Below, one piece after another: positions 58,550 to 64,000 of a stretch of 64,000 bases of DNA. The stretch is taken from contig JAODTK010005645.1 in NCBI GenBank assembly GCA_026419785.1, forward strand, positions 434,001 through 498,000, read 5' to 3'. The number at the start of each line of letters is the position of its first letter. Positions within the stretch are counted from its first letter, which is position 1. The notes beneath the pieces were generated by a model. That model worked only from the letters and a program-made list of their open reading frames with translations. It was not told where the DNA came from and did no database searches. The DNA is from Sclerodactyla briareus (taxonomy: Eukaryota > Echinodermata > Holothuroidea > Dendrochirotida > Sclerodactylidae). Made by a program: the position numbers and the translations under genes.

Positions 58550-59680
58550 AATAGAGATGATCCAATTTGTGGTAGTATTTTCTGTATATATATAAAGATT
58601 TTGACGTTTGTGCGTCCAAGTGTGTGAAAAGGCCAATGTTTAGGAACCTACCATCGTGAGGGATCATTATAATATATTATTTCCCATGAATAACACAAAT
58701 GTTATGTGAGTGTCGACTGGAAAAAGACTGGAAAACAGGAGACCGGCATCGCTGAGAATAAAAACTTGCGTGAAAGAAACGCACATTACCAACTGCGCTC
58801 ATTCTAGTAGCAGGCCACGAGCATACGTAGAATGAACGTTTCCACTGCTACTGGCAGATTGGAGCTATTACGTGTTGTAACAATCTTTTTCCAAGTATCA
58901 GTAATCGAACGTGCTCTAATATCTGGTTGATCAGTTAGCACCAGTATACTTTTTAAGATACGAACAACCAATCAATTCGGGGTTGTGCATAGGGCAACTG
59001 CAAATGTTATTGGGGAAAATCGCAAAACGTATTTTGAACGTTTATATTGGAGTTTGTCGGGTAAATTGGGATCTATCCTTCGTGGGCCTCTTCTCAAGAC
59101 AACTCCATGCAGTTATGGTCGTAATATATGTGTGCGTGTTTTGTATAGTATGCAGCATATAACATTATTGTAATTAACATGAGTCAAAGTAGAACAATTC
59201 GTTCTCCGTTATTCGATACTATCCATTGCCGAGAGCATTGACACTCTATCAGCAATGATAGGTTATCAGTTTTTTTTTTTTTTTTTTTTTTTTTCTTTCA
59301 ATAAGTTCATTAGGTAAGCGCGGAAGGGATACTATCAGCTGGAGCATGGCGAAACATTGCAAAAAAAGTAGAGTAATGTGTAATCGTGCGTGCGATCTAC
59401 CTATGGTAAAAGTTGAATATTAGAAAGGGAGCCTGACAAACGCAACTCTTATTCGACAGATATTTGGAAATCAGTTTGTTTTCAATTCTCCAAATGACCA
59501 ATAAAATAGACACCGAGGTTTTCAATCTACTCCGGCAAAAGTACGTTACCTTTGATACGGTCACTCCGTCCTCCGTCCTGTCTCGATATCCATTAGTAAC
59601 ATGAGATATTGTTTTGCAACAGCGGCCTCTCAGTTACACTATGCAAGCTGACAATTCTGACATTGTCGAAAAGCTCACTT
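58550..59680. other. Unassigned sequence
   Basis: No gene or repeat was recognised except a T-run of 25 bases at 59270-59294, which may be a retroposon tail or simple slippage. Confidence 0.35.
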
Positions 59681-59683
59681 GCT

Positions 59684-59800
59684 CAGCACAAGGATTGGAG
59701 CCAGGGGACAAACCGAGGGTACGCCATTCGCAAGTTGCCGTCTGCGCGTGATTAGGCACCCACCCTACCCCCCCCCCCCACATTATGGTACAACTAAAGA
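59684..59800 (+). mobile_element. SINE-like dispersed repeat, copy 2
   Basis: GCTCAGCACAAGGATTGGAG, then TTCGCAAGTTGCCGTCTGCG, a C-run and GGTACAACTAAAGAG align with 8812-8930. The tRNA-like head seen in copy 1 is not preserved here. Confidence 0.5.
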
Positions 59801-60810
59801 GGCGATTAGTGATGCGGATCGAATGCCTATCGGGGCCTTGACAGATATATGGCTTGCAGACAGTGAATGTATAATGAGGTTTTCTGTTTTCCAGTCAGAT
59901 GATACCTAAGGCCCACAATTTGGCGCATAACCCTCGAGGTACGTGGTCAGTGGTCAGCGGTCAGCGGTCAGTGAAGGTATCGAATAGCAGGGAAAGTTCA
60001 GCGCCAGTCAACTGCAGATTATCATGTGAATATTCAGGAGCCTGTTATCACCACATCAGTGGACAAAATGAAAATGAAAAAAATCAAAATGAAAACTGTT
60101 CTCCATGATTAATTGATCATCGGTGAATGACAACTGTCGGATATTAGCTTTCAATTTTCGTTCTTTCGCCACAAATCGAATTCAACGGGACGCTAATAGA
60201 CCTACACAGTTTCGTTTCTTCTTATTGATAAAGTTGAAGCGGAGCCACTATTCTACAACCTGTCTAGTAAAAAGACGTCACAACATCACTGCTGGAACCT
60301 AATGTCAGTAGAGTCCAAAAATAACAATATCGTCCTAAAATACTGAACACCTTAGCAAAAACATCATGTTCATTTCATTAGATTTTGTCGATTTGTTTGG
60401 ATATCCGCATGATGCGGAAAGGCAACGAGTTATATATTGATCGGACTCCCCAAAAATATGCCAGAAAATAGCTTGGAGTGAAAAAAAAACATTCGGAAAC
60501 GAGGGGGGATAGATGCACGTTTGCTTTGGATCTCATTAAAACTGACTAAATTCGAACGTGAGGAGTCGTTACTGCAGTTGCATAATCAACTGCCCTCGGA
60601 CATCATTTTGATAGCCTGTAATACCGTTTAAGTGATAAAATAACGAATACTTTTCAGGGAACGGATTCTAAAGAACAAATTTTGAATAGGTATAGTTCGT
60701 AAACTTTTTCTCGGTTGCCGTGTAGTAGCACATATTTGGCAACTGTAATGCCATGCCTGAATGACTACAGGTCATGAAGCTATTATAAAGCTTCATCAAC
60801 CGTTGTAAGT
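59801..60810. other. Unassigned sequence
   Basis: Contains a short GTCAGTGGTCAGCGGTCAGC triplication at ~59946-59971. The part just before 60815 is probably unreadable upstream LINE sequence. No gene was recognised. Confidence 0.35.
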
Positions 60811-60814
60811 CAAT

Positions 60815-61535
60815 GGGAATTCTATTCCGTTGCCGGAGACAAAATACATCTATGCAGTCACGCAGAGTGTATGTTTAGGAATGATTATGAACTCATCCTT
60901 TAGAGTGTCCAGTCATGTGCAAACCATTCGTAAAGCTGCCCTGCATGCAATTAGAATGGGAACAATTTCGCCATACCGCCTCGATCAGGAAACCACCACC
61001 ATGACTGACCAGGTTGTCAAACAGGCGGAATGACTTATATTCCTTGTTATTTGGTCTGACTATCTTATTAACAAGCTTCAACGAGTGCAAAACATTGCTG
61101 CTCGACTCATTCTCGAGCATATCACTCCACTTCTCTACAGGCTTCACTGGCTCCAGTATGGCAGAGAATTGCTTTCAAGATCCTTCTACTCATATATGAA
61201 GCAATCAACTGCTGGCTCCTAGTTTCATCTCAGAGCTTTTTCAGCTGCATGTTCCTTCCAAATCTCTAAGGTCATCTTCCAAGCAACAGCCTAAAGTCAT
61301 GGTTCGCTCATCCACCAAGTTCTACGGTGACCGTTCATTCGCCTCTGCTGCTCCTCACTTGTGGATACCCTTCCTGACTAGCTACTTTCAAGTCTCTTTT
61401 TAGAATCTTTCTCTCCACTTTCTGTCTGACTGATTCTCCTGTTATGTCTTTTTAGGTCTGTAAAGCGCCTGGAGGCTTTTTTTGCATTAGGCGCTCTATC
61501 AAGTCCTTCAAAGTTCAAAGTTTGGGAACGTTTTT
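60815..61535 (+). mobile_element. L2/CR1-like LINE, RT C-terminus and 3' UTR
   Basis: The plus strand reads LGMIMNSSFRVSSHVQTI (LG...D.....HI), TISPYRLDQETT, then in shifted frames LYSLLFGL, LINKLQRVQNIAARLI (~61065-61115), ITPLL, RLHWL, LLLIYEAIN, then VRSSTKFYGDRSFASAAPHL (~61302-61360, the GDR.F..A.P.LW motif) and TFKSLFR (~61387). This series is diagnostic of the last third of L2/CR1-type RT. The 3' UTR carries GTAAAGCGCCTGGAGGC...TTAGGCGCTCTATCAAG. Frameshifts and stops make it inactive. Confidence 0.85.
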
Positions 61536-61539
61536 GAGC

Positions 61540-61870
61540 ACGATATCTGTGCAACGATATGATGAAAAGTTCTACTTGGCTCGAGGGGTTGCCACTTGGG
61601 GTAGACAATCCCTATTGGTTTATGATCAGGTCCAAGGTCACCCAAGGTCACCAGAATCAAGGTATGGAAACCTTGTGAGTATAATAACTGTGCAACGAAA
61701 TGAAGAAGATAGCTCATACTCGGCACGGAGGTTCGTCATGTGGAATAGATCATTCCTAATATTTTCGGGTCACGTCCAAGGTCACCGGAGGTAAGCAGAA
61801 GTCAAGGGCTGAAAAGTTGGTCATACTTGACACGGAGGTTGTCATTGAGAGTAGATATTCTCTATCGTGT
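61540..61870 (+). repeat. ~145-bp AGGTCA tandem repeat, ~2.3 copies
   Basis: ATATCTGTGCAACGATATGA (61540) recurs as ATAACTGTGCAACGAAATGA (~61684). A later partial unit holds TACTTGACACGGAGGTTGTC (~61827, compare TACTCGGCACGGAGGTTCGT at ~61718). Paired half-sites are at 61635-61650 (AGGTCA, 4 bases, AGGTCA) and a single one at ~61780. It abuts the LINE 3' end. Confidence 0.7.
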
Positions 61871-63535
61871 TTGCAGTCCGGTCCATTAACCTTAATGTCA
61901 CATTATAATGGCGCGAAGTAAAGGAAATCCTCCCATTCGCTCTGTGGCACGGCGAGAAAATCACTGAGCCTTTTGGGTTTCTAGCTTCTATTAGAGAGGA
62001 ATAGCCGTAAAACGTATATATTGAACATTCATTAGGAGGCCTGTGTAACTTCCACGTTACTTTCATTGAATGCTACTCGGAACTCAGGCGATAATAGGAG
62101 ATAAAATAATCTCTCAAATAAACTTGTTGTTACTGATGATGGCAATGTAGCTTGAACTGTGTCGATACTGGCACATATCAATTCGTGAATGCAGCAGACC
62201 AAAACATAAATATTTTAGTATTTTCTATTTTAATCGAAAATAATATACTGACGCTGAATATACGTGTAAGATATTGTTTTGCGATACACCCACACAGTGT
62301 ATCATATAGTGGAGCAATGTGCTCTCTTTTTGTTATTCTTTTTTCATCTCAGCCAAGAAGCAGAACGAATTTGAGTCGCTCGCAATATTGAACCGACATT
62401 AGCTATTCTGCATAAAACGTCGTAAAAGTCCAGGCTCTGCGAAAAAAAATACAGGGATATACTTACTTGCTGATCCAATTAGAGTACCGTATGGTTTACG
62501 TCAAGTGCAGTTCTATTGACAGCTAACTTATAAATGAGTATCACTGTATAAACAAACTGGTTTGAAGACGCTGGTAGCATGTCGCCAATCTCATTACTGA
62601 ACACTGCCTTTCTATTAGTAGGCGCAGCGTATATTCTCACCCTGCTTTATCCTAACTGACCTGTGTATTTAACATAAACATAACTAATATTCTGATTTCA
62701 ACAATGTTGACATTGCAGTGAAGCCAATATTTGCCAGCAGAATGGTTTCTTTATAGGTTCATTGTTCAGTGTTGTGCTGTATATTTATTTGTGAGTATTT
62801 TCCTGAATAGACCTCTTATTATCTCTTAGGTCTACGAAACAAGCAGGGTTCGGTATGTGCAGTGTTAAGATGGAACGGCAGCTTTAAAGTTCTCTGGGCT
62901 GGCTATACCTGAGCTCTTAGATGGCCAGTTCTGCTTCTGCTTCTGCTTCTGCTTCTGCTTGGTACTCGTTGAAACCCTTCCGGGTATCACAACGAGGATG
63001 CTGTTGTACAGTGAACATCAGGCAGCACTAGTAACTATGTGTGGGCAGTTCATTCAGGTCAAGTGGATTTGAGAATGGAGGAGTTGCCATAGCAGTCCCG
63101 ATGTGTACGATGCTCAGAACAACTATTAGGAAAACGTTGGAGCGGCGGCCCCCTCCCTTCTACATAAATATGACAGATTTTCACCGAATGTCAGCTTGTT
63201 CAGGGAGTTCACGATGTTTGATCTGTCGACATCGACACCAGTTGACCTTCGATCTGCTCATCAGTTAACCTTCGACCTACTCTCGATACAAAAGACTTCA
63301 CAAGCGTAATATAGGGACACGCATACTAATTATCACTATGTTTGTGTGCGAGAATCGCTCACACTATTTCGTAGATTTATGTTGTTGTTGTTTTTTAACA
63401 AAAATGTCCACATCGTCTCACCATTCACCATACAGTTGCTACCTCCCCAAAATGACTACATTGAAAATTTCAACCTGATCGGACTTAGGCTAGGATTCCA
63501 TGGAAGCGGATGCTCTGTGCTCCACTTGCTCCATT
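61871..63535. other. Unassigned sequence
   Basis: No gene recognised. A (TTCTGC)5 hexanucleotide run occupies 62929-62960. Open frames 62152-62391 and 63041-63268 are unsupported. Confidence 0.35.
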
Positions 63536-63539
63536 TGAT

Positions 63540-63785
63540 AATTTCCCCTACTCCGTGCTCGTTCCATTTTTATTGTGGGTTCGAGTCCACCTAGTACCTG
63601 AGCAAGGTATTATTCTCAAACAGCTTCTCTCCACTCTCCCACCCAGGTGTATAAATGGGAACCTATGAGGAGCCTATTATTGGGGTGCTTACCTGGTACC
63701 AATGAGCCGAGGTATTGTTGTAGAGCGCCTTGAGCAGCTGCTAGTTGGATACGTGCGCTATATAAAGACTACATTATTTATTGGA
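63540..63785 (+). mobile_element. tRNA-derived SINE with CR1/L2-type tail
   Basis: GGTTCGAGTCC (63578-63588) is an exact Pol III B box. It is followed by GAGCAAGGTATTATTCTC, CCACCCAGGTGTATAAATGG and ACCTGGTACC. The tail GTAGAGCGCCTTGAGC...GTGCGCTATATAAAG and ATTATTTATT repeats the 3' stem of the LINE tails at 29.08 and 61.46 kb, suggesting mobilisation by an L2/CR1-type RT. The A box is not clear, so transcription competence is doubtful. Confidence 0.7.
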
Positions 63786-64000
63786 TGATGTCTTGCCGCG
63801 CTACGGAAGTTAGGTCTGTCTCAGCTTGTTTTTACTCGCGAGAATCCGCCATTCGTGACGTCATGCAGCATCTCGAATCCATACCTATGGAACCATAGCC
63901 TAAGCAATGCAGACCTATCGCGCCTATCGCGCCTATACAGCTGATAATCCTTGCATGACTAATCAATGTTCATGGACGTATTACATTACCAGTGTTCACT
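63786..64000. other. Unassigned end of window
   Basis: I see nothing recognisable except a short TCGCGCCTATCGCGCCTA duplication at ~63918. Confidence 0.3.

Overview
This is a 64 kb stretch of eukaryotic nuclear DNA. I find no complete protein-coding gene, rRNA or tRNA gene, CRISPR array, operon or prokaryotic promoter. All long open frames are short, start at arbitrary codons, or fall inside repeats or broken retrotransposons. The repeat types are degenerate AGGTCA-rich satellites, decayed CR1/L2-like and L1/Tx1-like LINEs, tRNA-derived SINEs with B boxes, palindromic MITEs, and abundant (CA)n, (AT)n and (AAT)n tracts. By inference this fits a marine invertebrate, most like a deuterostome such as an echinoderm. 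That assignment rests on repeat style only and is not proven.

Layout. 0-0.8 kb: a degenerate (CCTA)n field. 3.0-6.25 kb: a diverged head-to-tail duplication. 7-9.7 kb: members of two dispersed repeat families and a 168-bp palindromic MITE with a 5-bp target-site duplication. 12-13.3 kb: a decayed GGTCA-rich repeat and a (CA)n tract. 16.5-22 kb: a composite element carrying about seven copies of a ~590-bp satellite; a second copy at 22.7-23.9 kb lacks the array. 26.4-28.5 kb: a 150-bp foldback and a CAACTGG-palindrome field with a 24-bp minisatellite core. 28.8-32.4 kb: a LINE 3' tail, a ~300-bp AGGTCA satellite, and two LINE fragments of different clades side by side.

33.7-47.3 kb: LINE relics on the minus strand (35.9-36.8 and 43.3-45.5 kb), short tandem repeats at 39.4-40.7 kb, a perfect 27-bp hairpin at 42.4 kb, and a paired RFX X-box motif at 46.15 kb. 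49.6-55.9 kb: two SINEs, a TIR element of ~300 bp, and a 1.2-kb element inserted in (AT)n. 56.7-56.9 kb: the only promoter-like cluster (two CCAAT boxes and a TATA box). 58.4-63.8 kb: an (AT)n tract, an L2/CR1-like LINE 3' end, a ~145-bp AGGTCA tandem repeat and a SINE.

No pathway or gene cluster can be assembled. The main pattern is that three tandem-repeat families, with periods of ~590, ~300 and ~145 bp, all carry directly repeated AGGTCA half-sites with 1- or 4-base spacing. These are the DR1 and DR4 arrangements bound by nuclear receptors. Whether this is functional or only a compositional habit of the satellites cannot be decided from sequence alone. All homology statements come from reading the sequence by eye; none was checked by alignment software or database search.
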